From Sphingopyxis terrae subsp. terrae NBRC 15098 (GTDB lineage: Bacteria > Pseudomonadota > Alphaproteobacteria > Sphingomonadales > Sphingomonadaceae): 47,494 nucleotides of DNA. Position 1 is the stretch's first letter, and each line of letters opens with the position of its first letter. The stretch is from NCBI RefSeq assembly GCF_001598815.1, contig NZ_BCZQ01000036.1:1-47494 (forward strand), in the 5' to 3' direction. The notes below the pieces were generated by a model. That model searched no databases. It had not been told where the DNA came from and saw nothing but the letters and a program-made list of their open reading frames with translations. A program made the translations under genes and the position numbers. Below are positions 33,956 through 43,414 of this stretch, piece by piece.

Positions 33956-34389
33956 AGGCGAAGCATCAACGACTGATCCTGGCGGCGGTGGCGCTGTGCG
34001 GCGTCGGCGGTGCGGGGGTTCTCGCGGCAAGCGCGCTGCGCGACGAGGCGGCCTATTTCCGCACGCCCGCCGAAGTTCAGGCCGGCAAAACCGAAGTGGG
34101 CGAGGCGATGCGACTGGGCGGAATGGTCGCGGCCGGCAGCATCAGGCATCAGCCCGACGGCGTGACGATCCGCTTCGTCGCCACCGACGGCAAGGCGTCG
34201 ATCCCCGTCGAATATAAGGGCATCGTCCCCGATCTGTTTGCCGAAAATTCGGGAATGGTCGCCGACGGCCGGATGCGGGCCGACGGTATTTTCGTGGCCG
34301 ACCGTATCCTCGCCAAGCATGACGAACGCTATATGCCGCCGCAAATGGGCGATATGCCCAAGGCCATGAAAGCGGCGCCGAAAGCATGA
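33952..34389 (+). CDS. ccmE: Cytochrome c-type biogenesis haem chaperone CcmE
   Basis: A 145-residue periplasmic OB-fold chaperone with an N-terminal membrane anchor (RLILAAVALCGVGGAGVLAA). The covalent haem-binding histidine is His123 in LAKHDERYMPP, with Tyr127 as ligand. MRLGGMVAAGSI and YKGIVPDLFAENSGMVADG are conserved family segments. It overlaps ccmD and ccmF by four bases each. Confidence 0.96.
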   Translation: MKAKHQRLILAAVALCGVGGAGVLAASALRDEAAYFRTPAEVQAGKTEVGEAMRLGGMVAAGSIRHQPDGVTIRFVATDGKASIPVEYKGIVPDLFAENSGMVADGRMRADGIFVADRILAKHDERYMPPQMGDMPKAMKAAPKA

Positions 34390-36353
34390 TCGCCGAACTG
34401 GGTCTCGCGCTGTTGTGGATGGCGGCGGCGCTCGCCTGCCTGTCGCTGGTCGCCGGCAGCCTCTATCTGCGGAACGGGAAGAGCGATCTTGCGGCCCTCG
34501 TCCGGCCCGCGAGTGTCGCGCAGGGCGTTTTGACCGCCGCGGCCTTCGCGATGCTGATCGCGCTTTTCGTGCGATCCGACATGTCGGTCGAACTGGTGGC
34601 GCGCAACAGCCACAGTTTGAAGCCGATGCTGTTCAAGGTCGCGGGCGCCTGGGGCAATCATGAAGGGTCGATGCTCCTGTGGCTCACGATCCTCGGCCTG
34701 TCGGGCGCGCTCGTTGCGATCTTCGAAAAGCGGCTGCGCGAGGATACGCTGGTCGCCACGCTTGCGGCGCAGGCAGCACTGAGCCTTGGCTTTTTTGCGT
34801 TTCTGCTTTTTTCGTCCAACCCCTTCAAGCGGCTGCCGATCGCGCCGCCGGACGGACAGGGGCTGAACCCCCTGTTGCAGGATCCCGGGCTCGCCTTTCA
34901 CCCGCCGACGCTTTACGTCGGCTATGTCGGTTTGTCGGTCGCCTTCAGCTTTGCGGTCGGCGCGCTGATCACGCGCGAGATCGGCCCGGCCTTTGCGCGC
35001 GCCATGCGGCCGTGGGTGTTGGGAAGCTGGATTTTCCTGACCCTGGGGATCACCGCCGGCAGCTATTGGGCCTATTATGAACTCGGCTGGGGTGGCTGGT
35101 GGTTCTGGGACCCGGTCGAAAATGTTTCGCTCATCCCTTGGCTCGCAGGCGCGGCGCTGCTCCATTCGGTGAGCGTGACCGCGACGCGCAACGCGTTGCG
35201 CGCATGGACGGTGATGCTCGCGGTTGTCGCTTTCTCCATGTCGATGGTCGGCACGTTCATCGTGCGGTCGGGCCTGCTGACCAGCGTGCACAGCTTTGCC
35301 GTCGACCCCGAACGCGGAACCTTTCTGCTCGCGCTGATGGCGATCTACATCGGCGGCGCATTGACGCTGTTCGCGTTGCGCGCCAGCAGCGTCGCCGAAG
35401 GCAAGAAATTCGCGCTGCTCAGTCGCGAGGGATCGCTCGTCATCAACAATCTGTTGCTGACGACGATCCTTGCGCTCGTGCTGCTCGGTACGCTCTATCC
35501 GATCGTGGCTGAGGCCATGGGCGAAAAGATTTCGGTCGGACCGCCCTATTATAACAAGGTTGCGGGCCCGCTTGCGCTGATCCTGTGTCTGGTCATGGTG
35601 GCCGGTCCGTTACTCGCTTGGCGCAAGGACGACGGGCGCAAGCTGTGGTCGCGACTTCCTGCCGCGATTCTTGCCGGGTCGGCGGTGCTGTTCGGCCTGA
35701 TCCTGTTCGGCGGCAAGGTCGGCGTGCTGCCGCTGCTTGGCATGACGGTCGCCGGGATCGTGGCGGTCGCCAGCCTGGCGCCGCTGTGGGGTCGCAACCT
35801 GCGCCGGACGCCGCTGCCGACATGGGGCATGGTGATCGCGCACTTCGGCGTCGCAGTCGCGCTTGCCGGGATGGCCGCCGAAAGCGCATTCATCAAGGAA
35901 CGGCTGGTGGCCGCCGCGCCGGGCGAGACCGTCACCGTCGATGATTTCACGGTGAAGTTCGTCGGCGTCCGCCCGATCGCTGGCCCCAATTACACCGCGG
36001 TCGAAGGAACGCTGATCGCGACAACGCCTTCCGGACACAGCTTCACCCTGCGGCCCGAGGCGCGAACTTTTCCCGGGCTGATGGGCGGCGCGCCAACCGA
36101 AACCAATGAGGCTGCACTGCTGACGCGGCCGGGCGGGCAGCTTTATGCTGTGCTCGGCCAGCCCGTCACCGGCGCCGATGGCCGAGCCGCTCGCTATCAG
36201 CTTCGCCTGTGGTGGAAGCCGCTGGTCTGGTGGATCTGGCTGGGCGGGGCATTGATCGCGATCGGTGCGGCCCTGTCGCTGCTCGGCCGCGCGCAATTGC
36301 TGACCCTGTGGCGCAGTCACCGCGCGCGCAAGGCCGAAGGGCGCTACGCATGA
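34386..36353 (+). CDS. ccmF: Haem lyase CcmF
   Basis: A 655-residue membrane protein with many transmembrane segments. The WWD motif is GWGGWWFWDPVENVSLIPWL. Conserved histidines are in NHEGSMLLW, LAFHPPTLYVGYVG, LLHSVSVTATRN and VHSFAVDPERGTF. It attaches haem to apocytochrome c together with CcmH/I. ATG overlaps the ccmE stop and its own TGA overlaps the ccmG start. Confidence 0.97.
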   Translation: MIAELGLALLWMAAALACLSLVAGSLYLRNGKSDLAALVRPASVAQGVLTAAAFAMLIALFVRSDMSVELVARNSHSLKPMLFKVAGAWGNHEGSMLLWLTILGLSGALVAIFEKRLREDTLVATLAAQAALSLGFFAFLLFSSNPFKRLPIAPPDGQGLNPLLQDPGLAFHPPTLYVGYVGLSVAFSFAVGALITREIGPAFARAMRPWVLGSWIFLTLGITAGSYWAYYELGWGGWWFWDPVENVSLIPWLAGAALLHSVSVTATRNALRAWTVMLAVVAFSMSMVGTFIVRSGLLTSVHSFAVDPERGTFLLALMAIYIGGALTLFALRASSVAEGKKFALLSREGSLVINNLLLTTILALVLLGTLYPIVAEAMGEKISVGPPYYNKVAGPLALILCLVMVAGPLLAWRKDDGRKLWSRLPAAILAGSAVLFGLILFGGKVGVLPLLGMTVAGIVAVASLAPLWGRNLRRTPLPTWGMVIAHFGVAVALAGMAAESAFIKERLVAAAPGETVTVDDFTVKFVGVRPIAGPNYTAVEGTLIATTPSGHSFTLRPEARTFPGLMGGAPTETNEAALLTRPGGQLYAVLGQPVTGADGRAARYQLRLWWKPLVWWIWLGGALIAIGAALSLLGRAQLLTLWRSHRARKAEGRYA

Positions 36354-36880
36354 AGACCCGCTGGATCCTGTTCATGCCGTTGGCGATTACCGCGCTGCTA
36401 TTCGGGGCCTTCATCTATCGCCTGACGACTCCGCCCGAAACGCTGATCCAGTCGCAGTGGATCAACAAGCCGATGCCGTTGTTCGACCTGCCGCCCGCAA
36501 CTGCCGGCGTCGAAGGCCTGAAAAGCAGCGACCTTGCCGACGGGCGGCCGCGCCTCGTCAACGTCTTTGCCAGCTGGTGCATCCCGTGCCGCGCCGAGGC
36601 GCCGCAGCTTGAGGCGCTGAAGGCCGCGGGCGTGCCGATCGACGGAATCGCGATCCGCGACCGGCCCGACGATGTGGCGCAATTCCTGCGGGAAAATGGC
36701 AATCCCTTCGACCGCATCGGGTCGGATGTGCAAAGCAGCGTCCAGATCGCGCTCGGCTCGTCGGGCGTCCCCGAAACCTTTCTGATCGACGGAAAGGGGA
36801 TCATCCGCGAACAGATACAGGGCGTAATCCTTCAAGAGCAGGTGCCGGAAATCGTCGCCAAGCTGGAGAAGATGAAGTGA
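36350..36880 (+). CDS. ccmG: Thiol:disulfide interchange protein CcmG/DsbE
   Basis: A 176-residue membrane-anchored periplasmic thioredoxin-like protein. The anchor ILFMPLAITALLFGAFIYRL is at residues 6-25 and the active site WCIPC has Cys77 and Cys80. The cis-proline region is SSGVPETFLIDGKG. It keeps the CXXCH cysteines of apocytochrome c reduced for haem ligation. It overlaps both neighbours (ATGA with ccmF, GTGA with ccmH). Confidence 0.94.
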   Translation: MKTRWILFMPLAITALLFGAFIYRLTTPPETLIQSQWINKPMPLFDLPPATAGVEGLKSSDLADGRPRLVNVFASWCIPCRAEAPQLEALKAAGVPIDGIAIRDRPDDVAQFLRENGNPFDRIGSDVQSSVQIALGSSGVPETFLIDGKGIIREQIQGVILQEQVPEIVAKLEKMK

Positions 36881-37308
36881 GGGGCTGGACCATCCTGCTC
36901 GCCTCGCTTGTTCTGGCCGCTGCGCCTGCGGCCGCGCAGGATCGCCTGCCGCCGGCGCCCTATGCCTATCAGCAGCTTCCTGATCCCGCGCAGGAGGAAA
37001 AAGCGAAGGCACTCATGGAAACGCTGCGCTGCCTCGTCTGCCAGGGGCAGTCGATCGCCGACAGCGATGCGCCGCTCGCCGGCGACATGCGGCATGAGGT
37101 GCGCACCAAGATTGCCGCGGGAGAAAGCCCCGAGGCGATCCGCAAATGGCTGGTCGCGCGCTATGGCAATTGGGTCAGCTATGATCCGCCGTTCGATGCG
37201 GCCACCGCCCTGCTGTGGCTCGGCCCGCTCGCTTTTCTTTTGCTCGGGGGATGGCTGGCCTTCGGACGCTTCCGCCGCGACGCGGGCGATGCGGAGAACG
37301 CTCCATGA
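36877..37308 (+). CDS. ccmH: Cytochrome c-type biogenesis protein CcmH
   Basis: A 143-residue protein with a GTG start overlapping the ccmG stop. A signal peptide (ILLASLVLAAAPAAA) is followed by the redox motif LRCLVCQGQSIADS (Cys52, Cys55), VRTKIAAGESPEAIRKWLVARYGNWVSYDPPF, and one membrane anchor (ALLWLGPLAFLLLGGWLAF). It reduces apocytochrome c and pairs with CcmI and CcmF. Confidence 0.95.
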   Translation: MRGWTILLASLVLAAAPAAAQDRLPPAPYAYQQLPDPAQEEKAKALMETLRCLVCQGQSIADSDAPLAGDMRHEVRTKIAAGESPEAIRKWLVARYGNWVSYDPPFDAATALLWLGPLAFLLLGGWLAFGRFRRDAGDAENAP

Positions 37309-37955
37309 TCTGGATGTGGATATTGCTTGTCGCCTTGATCACGCTGGGCGCCATCTTCTTGTTCGGCAAGCTGCCGGCAGCGGCTCGGCCGCTCGCTGTC
37401 GCTGCGGTCATGGTGGGCGTCGCCGGTTATGCGTTGCAGGGTAGCCCATCCTTGCCCGGCAAGCCTATCGTAGCGCCCGAACAGCTTGAAGGTTTCGGCG
37501 AGGCGATCACCGATCGTCAGCAGGGTATGGCCGACCGTTTTGGACCGGCCGCACAGTGGATCGCGATGTCAGATGGCTTTGCGCGAACCGGCAAGACGGC
37601 GCTCGCTGCGCAAACGCTCGAAAAGGGGCTGGAGCGTTATCCCGACAATGTCGATCTTTGGGTGGGCTTGGGCAATGCGCTTGTTGCGCATGGCGGCGGC
37701 GTGATGTCGCCCGCCGCCGCGCTCGCGTTCGATGAGGCCGCAAAGCGCGATCCGAACCATCCCGCGCCGCCTTTCTTTGCGGGCCTTGCGATGGCGCAGA
37801 GCGGCGATCTGAAGGGTGCGGACGCGGTATGGAGCCAGCTTCTGGCGCGCACCCCGCCCGATGCGCCGTGGCGCGCGGACCTCGAGATGCGGCTGGCCCA
37901 ATTGCGACAGGCGATGGGGCCGGACCTGTCCCCCAATGCGCCGACCGGGCCTTGA
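37305..37955 (+). CDS. ccmI: Cytochrome c biogenesis TPR protein, CcmI-like
   Basis: A 216-residue protein with two N-terminal membrane segments (WMWILLVALITLGAIFLFG and AVAAVMVGVAGYAL) and TPR-type repeats: WIAMSDGFARTGKTALAAQTLEKGLERYPDNVDLWVGLGNALV, then AALAFDEAAKRDPNHPAPPFFAGLAMAQSGDLKGADAVW. CcmI binds apocytochrome c tails and brings them to CcmF/H. It closes the operon; ccmA and ccmB are not in the window. Confidence 0.88.
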   Translation: MIWMWILLVALITLGAIFLFGKLPAAARPLAVAAVMVGVAGYALQGSPSLPGKPIVAPEQLEGFGEAITDRQQGMADRFGPAAQWIAMSDGFARTGKTALAAQTLEKGLERYPDNVDLWVGLGNALVAHGGGVMSPAAALAFDEAAKRDPNHPAPPFFAGLAMAQSGDLKGADAVWSQLLARTPPDAPWRADLEMRLAQLRQAMGPDLSPNAPTGP

Positions 37956-37998
37956 TTCAATGCTATTCCTGTCTCTCCCGCTGGTCTAAGGCGCGCCA

Positions 37999-39960
37999 AT
38001 GACTGTCGAGTCGCAACAGGGTCAGGCAAGCGCCGAAAGCGCCGCGCCCACCGGAATCGAAATGGGCCAAACGGGTCACGGCCATCACGGTGACGGCACG
38101 CTGAAGCTGGCGGTCGGCGCCGTCGGCGTCGTTTTCGGCGATATCGGCACCAGCCCGCTCTACGCTTTCCGCGAAACCTTCGCCGGCCATCATTCGATCG
38201 AAGCCGACCAGCTGCACATCTATGGTGTGCTCAGCCTCGTCTTCTGGTCGATGATGCTGGTCGTCACTTTCAAATATGTGATGACGATCATGAAAGCCGA
38301 CAACAAGGGCGAGGGGGGCAGTCTGGCGCTGCTCGCGCTGATCAGTCGCTCTTCGGGCGGTGCTCGCTGGACCTGGCCGATCGTTTTGCTCGGCGTTTTT
38401 GCCACCGCGCTCTTTTACGGCGACAGCATGATCACTCCGGCGATGTCGGTGTTGTCGGCCACCGAAGGCCTGCAATATGTCAGCCGTGGTTTCGAACCCT
38501 ACATCGTCCCGATCGCGCTGGCGATCCTGATCGGTCTCTTTGCGATCCAGTCGCGCGGAACCGCGAAGGTCGGGATGCTTTTCGGGCCGATCATGCTCGG
38601 CTACTTCCTGATGCTCGCGGTATTGGGGGTCATGCATATCGTCGATCATCCGACGATCGTCATGCACACGCTGAACCCCATCAACGCGATGCGCTTTTTC
38701 TATTATGACGGCTTCACAGCCTTCATCGCGCTTGGCGCCGTCGTCCTCGCGGTAACGGGGGCGGAGGCGCTCTATGCCGACATGGGCCATTTCGGCCGAG
38801 CGCCGATCGGGCTGAGCTGGTTGTGTTTCGTGCTACCCGCGCTGATGCTCAATTATATGGGGCAGGGCGCGATGGTGCTTGCCGGACAGGTCGCGCCCAC
38901 GGCGCAATTGATTCAGGACCCCTTCTTCCTGATGATGCCCGACGCGTGGCGCGTCCCCGTCGTGCTGCTCGCGCTGCTGGCGACGATCATTGCCAGTCAG
39001 GCCGTCATTTCGGGCGCCTTTTCGCTGACTCAGCAGGCCATCCAGCTCGGTTTCGTACCGCGCCTGCGGGTCGAACATACCAGTGCGTCGGCGCAGGGGC
39101 AGATTTACATTCCCGTCGTCAATTGGGGCCTGATGGTCATGGTCATCCTGCTCGTGCTGTTCTTCGGCTCGTCGAGCAATCTGGCCGCGGCTTATGGTAT
39201 CGCCGTGACCGGCGCGATGTTCATCGACACCTGTCTGATGAGCGTGGTGCTGTTCAGCCTGTGGCGCTGGCCGGCGTGGAAAGCGCTGCCCGTTCTGGCG
39301 GTATTCTTCATCGTCGATGTCGCCTATTTCGGCGCCAATCTGATCAAGGTACCCGATGGCGGCTGGGTGCCGTTGGCGATCGGTCTGACGATCTTCACCA
39401 TGCTGACGACCTGGTCGCGCGGTCGCAAGCTGATGCAGCAGGAAATGGCAGAAAGCGCGATGCCGATCCCGGTGTTCGTGAAGTCCGCGGCGAACAGCGC
39501 AACGCGCGTGCCGGGCACCGCCGTCTTCATGACGTCGACCTCCGATGGGGTGCCGCACGCTTTGCTTCACAATCTGAAGCACAACAAGGTGCTGCACGAA
39601 CGTATCATCCTGTTGACGATCAAGATTGCCGACGTGCCGTTCGTGCCGGAAACGAAGCTCTGCCAGCTTGACGATCTGGGGCAGGGATTCCATCGCCTGA
39701 TCCTGCACTATGGTTTCATGCAGCCAGTGGACGTGCCCGATGCGCTGAAACGCACGACCGCGTGCGGCGGCGAATTCAAGATGATCGAAACGAGCTTCTT
39801 CCTCTCGCGTCAGACGCTGATTGCCGCCAAGAAACCCGGCATGCCGATCTGGCGCGAAAAGCTGTTCGCATGGATGCTGCGCAATTCGGAAAGCGCGATG
39901 GAGTATTTCCGTCTCCCAACCAACCGCGTTGTCGAACTGGGAAGTCAGGTTGCCATCTGA
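37999..39960 (+). CDS. kup: Kup-type potassium uptake protein
   Basis: A 653-residue membrane transporter. The N-terminal signature [19 protein letters not shown] is diagnostic for Kup/HAK/KT proteins, and about 12 membrane segments follow; the C-terminal 150 residues form the cytoplasmic domain ([37 protein letters not shown]). A histidine-rich N-terminal tail (GHGHHGDG) precedes the first membrane segment. It takes up K+ with H+. It starts 43 bases after ccmI and may be in its own unit. Confidence 0.96.
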   Translation: MTVESQQGQASAESAAPTGIEMGQTGHGHHGDGTLKLAVGAVGVVFGDIGTSPLYAFRETFAGHHSIEADQLHIYGVLSLVFWSMMLVVTFKYVMTIMKADNKGEGGSLALLALISRSSGGARWTWPIVLLGVFATALFYGDSMITPAMSVLSATEGLQYVSRGFEPYIVPIALAILIGLFAIQSRGTAKVGMLFGPIMLGYFLMLAVLGVMHIVDHPTIVMHTLNPINAMRFFYYDGFTAFIALGAVVLAVTGAEALYADMGHFGRAPIGLSWLCFVLPALMLNYMGQGAMVLAGQVAPTAQLIQDPFFLMMPDAWRVPVVLLALLATIIASQAVISGAFSLTQQAIQLGFVPRLRVEHTSASAQGQIYIPVVNWGLMVMVILLVLFFGSSSNLAAAYGIAVTGAMFIDTCLMSVVLFSLWRWPAWKALPVLAVFFIVDVAYFGANLIKVPDGGWVPLAIGLTIFTMLTTWSRGRKLMQQEMAESAMPIPVFVKSAANSATRVPGTAVFMTSTSDGVPHALLHNLKHNKVLHERIILLTIKIADVPFVPETKLCQLDDLGQGFHRLILHYGFMQPVDVPDALKRTTACGGEFKMIETSFFLSRQTLIAAKKPGMPIWREKLFAWMLRNSESAMEYFRLPTNRVVELGSQVAI

Positions 39961-40040
39961 TCGTCCGCACCGGACCAATAAGCATTTGAACATCGGCGTG
40001 TGCTTTGCGATGCTGGCGCGAACCCATCGGGACGCCCGAC

Positions 40041-40838
40041 ATGCAAGCAGGGATTAGCTCCGCGTCATTACTGCCCGCCGCGCCGGCGCCCTTCGCGCTG
40101 ATTGCGGGAAATGACTTTTCGACCCTGCCGGCGGACGCCGAAGTCGCGCTGCGTCATATGGGCCTTCGCCCGGAGCGGCTGGATGTGTCCGGAACATCTG
40201 GCGAAGGCGCTGCCTTTCGCTTGCGCCTTGGCGACTTGTATCTCACGGCAGCGCCAGCAGGCGATCGTGCGGTTGCGCGTATCGATCCGGCGCATCCGTC
40301 GACGAGTTCGCTTGCCGCCAGCCTTCCCGCCGATTGGCGGACCGGAGGGCGATGCTGGTTTTTCGAGCCCGCACCGATCGGGAGCGAAGACGAAGAGAAG
40401 CCCTCAATGCGCGATTTCTTCATGATGGCTTCGCTGCTGATCGATCTCTTCGACGCAAGTCACTTCTTCTGGGGGCCAGCGCGGCTGTGGTCCGACGCAA
40501 AGCAGTTCCGGGCATCGACTGCGGAGATGCTCGCGAGCGGGATGCCTCCGGTGCTCCACCTCATCGCTTTCCGGCAGCACGACACAGGCGACGCGGAGAT
40601 TATCCGGACGCGTGGCCTTGCGCATTTCGGAGGACAAGAGATGGAGGCCGCGCGTCCGATCGGTTGGACCGTTGCCGATCTGGTGCGTCGCCTTGCGCGG
40701 CTGTCGCTCGACATCATCATCAATGGCCCGGTTCGAGGGGCGCGTCGCTTGCCCGGCCTCGTTCCGGGCGAGTGGATATCGATGGCACCGCGCGGATCGT
40801 CCGAAGCGCTTTTGGTCGAGTTTGGCCGCAATCCTTGA
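40041..40838 (+). CDS. Hypothetical protein, possibly DUF4261-like
   Basis: A 265-residue soluble protein from ATG at 40041. It has no signal peptide or catalytic motif that I can name. The C-terminal half (SHFFWGPARLWSDAKQFRAS, TRGLAHFGGQEMEAARPIGW, LVPGEWISMAPRG) resembles the DUF4261 family as I remember it, where a central W-P-A loop and the FG..E.E segment recur. That family has no known biochemical role. It follows kup by 80 bases on the same strand. The 40839-41079 gap after it shows no gene. Confidence 0.6.
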   Translation: MQAGISSASLLPAAPAPFALIAGNDFSTLPADAEVALRHMGLRPERLDVSGTSGEGAAFRLRLGDLYLTAAPAGDRAVARIDPAHPSTSSLAASLPADWRTGGRCWFFEPAPIGSEDEEKPSMRDFFMMASLLIDLFDASHFFWGPARLWSDAKQFRASTAEMLASGMPPVLHLIAFRQHDTGDAEIIRTRGLAHFGGQEMEAARPIGWTVADLVRRLARLSLDIIINGPVRGARRLPGLVPGEWISMAPRGSSEALLVEFGRNP

Positions 40839-41079
40839 TGGCAGGGAGGCGGTGGTATGGCGCCCCGCCGCCGCGACGTGGATTTCAGCGCCATCACCTG
40901 ATCCCACTCGCGCTTCTCGCCCAGCCGCAGATGGCGACGATGTTCGGAGCGCTGAAAAGTGAAGGGTTTTACCTCAGTGACTTTCCGCGCAATGGATTGA
41001 GCCTGCCGGCGTGCGAGCGGCTGGCGCTGTCGTGCGGCCATGCCCTCCACCGCGGCCCCATCATGGTTCTAATGATGTG

Positions 41080-41310
41080 ATGACGGCGCGGGTCGATATG
41101 ATCCGGATATGTTTCGAGCGGCAGATCAATCGCGACGCCCGCGCGGCACGGCGCGCGGCCGCGATGCGTCTGACGTTGCTGCAGGATACCATGCGCCGCG
41201 CGCTCACCGACCGCCATGGCGCGGGCTTTTGGCTCAACCGGCGCGATCCGATGCGCTTGTTCGCGGATCGCCCATATCTTGACGAAGCGATCACGCGGCT
41301 GTTCGGTTAA
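41080..41310 (+). CDS. Small basic hypothetical protein
   Basis: A 76-residue protein (MTARVDMIRICFERQINRDA...ADRPYLDEAITRLFG), strongly basic and helical. I do not recognise a family. The RAARRAAAMRLTLLQDTMRRAL segment could bind nucleic acid, but that is only composition. Starts at 41077 (GTG), 41080 or 41098 are possible. Its stop TAA shares bases with the stop of the convergent nitronate monooxygenase gene. Confidence 0.5.
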   Translation: MTARVDMIRICFERQINRDARAARRAAAMRLTLLQDTMRRALTDRHGAGFWLNRRDPMRLFADRPYLDEAITRLFG

Positions 41311-42284
41311 CCTTGGAGCCGTACCTTGCCCTGCAATTCGGCCCATGCGTCCCGATATTGCGCTTCGAGTTCGGCGACGAATTCGGCAACCGGGCGCACG
41401 CCGCGGACCGAGGCGATCCCCTGACCCGAGCCCCAGATGTCCTTCCACGCCTTCGCCTTGGTGTTGCCGCCGGACCCGAAGTTCATCGTCTTGAGGTCGC
41501 CTTCGGGCAGATTGTCGGGATCCATCCCCGCGGCCACGATCGACTGGCGCAGATAATTGCCGTGTACGCCGGTGAAGAGGTTCGAATAGACAATGTCGGC
41601 CGCGCGCCCTTCGACGATGCCGTTCTTGTAGCCGTCGTCGGCATTGGCTTCGGCAGCGGCGATGAAAGCGCTGCCCATATAGGCCAGGTCGGCGCCGCAT
41701 GCCTGGGCGGCGAGGATCGAGCGACCGTGCGCAATAGCGCCCGAAAGCGCCACCGGGCCATCGAACCATTCGCGGATTTCCTGCACCAGCGCAAAGGGCG
41801 ACTGGGTACCGGCATGGCCGCCGGCGCCCGCGGCAACGGGTATCAGTCCGTCGGCGCCCTTTTCGATCGCCTTGCGCGCGAAGCGGTCGTCGATGACGTC
41901 GTGCAAGGAGATGCCCCCCCACCCGTGGACCGCCTGGTTCAATTCTTCCCGGGCGCCCAATGAGGTGATGGTGATCGGCACCTTCCATTTTTCGCAGGTT
42001 GCGATATCCGCCCCGAGCCGATCGTTCGAGCGGTGAACGATCTGGTTGACGGCAAAGGGGGCGGACAACCGGTCAGGGTTGGCTCGGTCCCACGCCGCCA
42101 ATTCCTCGGTGATGCGGTGGAGCCACTCGTCGAGCAGCGATTGCGGCCGGGCGTTGAGGGCAGGGAAGCTGCCTACGATCCCCGCCTTGCACTGCGCGAT
42201 GACCAGATCGGGCCCCGAAACGATAAACAGCGGCGAGCCGATGACGGGCAGGCGCAGGCGGTCGAAAATCGGGGGAAGGGCCAT
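41307..42284 (-). CDS. Nitronate monooxygenase family flavoprotein
   Basis: A 325-residue FMN TIM-barrel of the nitronate monooxygenase/2-nitropropane dioxygenase family. Landmarks: LRLPVIGSPLFIVSGPDLVIAQCKAGIVGSFPALNAR, then GLIPVAAGAGGHAGTQ (FMN phosphate region with the catalytic-type histidine), GPVALSGAIAHGRSILAAQACGADLAYMGSAFIA, and IVYSNLFTGVHGNYLRQS. Members oxidise alkyl nitronates to carbonyls or act as trans-enoyl reductases. It faces away from the MarR gene. Confidence 0.92.
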   Translation of the reverse strand: MALPPIFDRLRLPVIGSPLFIVSGPDLVIAQCKAGIVGSFPALNARPQSLLDEWLHRITEELAAWDRANPDRLSAPFAVNQIVHRSNDRLGADIATCEKWKVPITITSLGAREELNQAVHGWGGISLHDVIDDRFARKAIEKGADGLIPVAAGAGGHAGTQSPFALVQEIREWFDGPVALSGAIAHGRSILAAQACGADLAYMGSAFIAAAEANADDGYKNGIVEGRAADIVYSNLFTGVHGNYLRQSIVAAGMDPDNLPEGDLKTMNFGSGGNTKAKAWKDIWGSGQGIASVRGVRPVAEFVAELEAQYRDAWAELQGKVRLQG

Positions 42285-42387
42285 GAATCAGTCTCTCCAA
42301 GATGGTCTTGAGCTTACCCTAACGTAAACGGAAGGTTGCGCAAGTAGTGCTATTGGCCTCGGCCCCTGTCCCTGCTCCGGCAGTGCA

Positions 42388-42840
42388 TCAGTCGAGCACC
42401 GCGACCAACTGGCGCATCGTCGTGTGAAGCCGCATCATTTCCGTTTCGCCCAGCGTTATCGCCAGCTCGGCGTCGGCCTCGCGGCTTAGTCGGGCAAGGG
42501 TGTCGACCGCGGCTTTGCCCCGTTCGGTAAGCACAATCCGTTTCGCTCGCCCGTCGTCGGGATCGGGGCCGACGGCGACATAGCCGAGTTTGGCCAGGCT
42601 GTCGGTCAGATAGGCCATGCTCTGTTTCGTCATGCCGGCCCGCTCGGCGAGGTCGACGACCCGCGACCCGGCGGGGTCGATGTTGCGCAGCAGGCTGGAG
42701 TGAGCGGGGCGGAGGTCGGCGAAGCCGGCGTCGCGGGCCTGGCCGTAGATGCGGGTGCGGAGCCGGTCGTAGGCAAGGTGGAAGAGCTGGGCGAGGCGTT
42801 GGCCGTCGCCGGATGGCGGGGGAGGAAGATTGTCGGTCAT
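42388..42840 (-). CDS. MarR family transcriptional regulator
   Basis: A 150-residue winged-helix protein. The DNA-binding part is DLRPAHSSLLRNIDPAGSRVVDLAERAGMTKQSMAYLTDSLAKLGYVAVGPDPDDGRAKRIVLTERGK, with the DxR wing of MarR proteins. ATG at 42840 is preferred over 42858, which would lie in the operator. It is divergent from a SnoaL-like gene and the 100-base gap contains two dyads, so it most likely represses itself and that gene. Confidence 0.93.
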   Translation of the reverse strand: MTDNLPPPPSGDGQRLAQLFHLAYDRLRTRIYGQARDAGFADLRPAHSSLLRNIDPAGSRVVDLAERAGMTKQSMAYLTDSLAKLGYVAVGPDPDDGRAKRIVLTERGKAAVDTLARLSREADAELAITLGETEMMRLHTTMRQLVAVLD

Positions 42841-42857
42841 CGCAGCCTCTTGACACA

Positions 42858-42874
42858 AGACAGATGATCTGTCT
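42858..42874. promoter_or_regulatory. Perfect dyad, probable MarR operator
   Basis: AGACAGAT-G-ATCTGTCT is an 8+8 perfect inverted repeat with one central base. It follows a TTGACA (42850-42855) on the plus strand by two bases, so it would overlap a promoter for the divergent SnoaL gene. Confidence 0.75.
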
Positions 42875-42884
42875 ATTGCGCCAT

Positions 42885-42903
42885 TAGACAGAATAACTGC
42901 CTA
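42885..42903. promoter_or_regulatory. Second, imperfect MarR-type dyad
   Basis: TAGACAG, five bases, CTGCCTA (one mismatch) repeats the AGACAG core of the dyad at 42858-42874, 10 bases downstream of it. Two sites suggest cooperative binding. Confidence 0.6.
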
Positions 42904-42944
42904 TATCGGCGATCCGCCGGAGGCTGTGATAGAAGGTGACGGCA

Positions 42945-43376
42945 ATGGAGCAGGTGGTGGAGGTGATGGACCGCGGCGACGAGATGGTGGCCCGCAATCT
43001 GGCGGTGGCGGCGGAGCATATCGAGAATGAGGCGCGCGATCCTGCGTCGGTGATGGACCTTTATACCGATGACATCGTCCTGGAAGTGCCGGGACGGGGG
43101 CTGTATCTGGACAGCAAGGCGGCGATCGAGGCCAATTACCGCCGCATGTTCGCCTCGCTGGCCGAGGTCGAACTGGAACCGCTCGACCGTTTTGCCACCG
43201 AAACCCGCGTCGTCGACGACATGAAGGTGCGCTTTCGCCTGACGGGTGACGGGATGGTCAATGCGCCGGTGGCGATCGGGGCGCGGGTCGAGTTGCGGCT
43301 GGTGCATGTCTTCCACATGCGCGGCGGGCGGATTGCCCGCGAAATCGTGCATGAGGAGTGGCGCACCATCGACTGA
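42945..43376 (+). CDS. SnoaL/NTF2-like protein
   Basis: A 143-residue protein: RNLAVAAEHIENEARDPASVMDLYTDDIVLEVPGRGLYLDSKAAIEANYRRMFASL, then VRFRLTGDGMVNAPVAIGARVELRLVHVFHMRGGRIAREIVHEEW. This is the SnoaL-like fold of small ester cyclases and hydrolases. The ligand is unknown. GAAGG lies about nine bases before ATG at 42945; a GTG at 42936 is less likely. It is divergent from MarR and probably its target. Confidence 0.85.
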   Translation: MEQVVEVMDRGDEMVARNLAVAAEHIENEARDPASVMDLYTDDIVLEVPGRGLYLDSKAAIEANYRRMFASLAEVELEPLDRFATETRVVDDMKVRFRLTGDGMVNAPVAIGARVELRLVHVFHMRGGRIAREIVHEEWRTID

Positions 43377-43414
43377 GCCGCGCGTGAGCCGCGCGCCCCC
43401 GTGCGGCGCACCCG

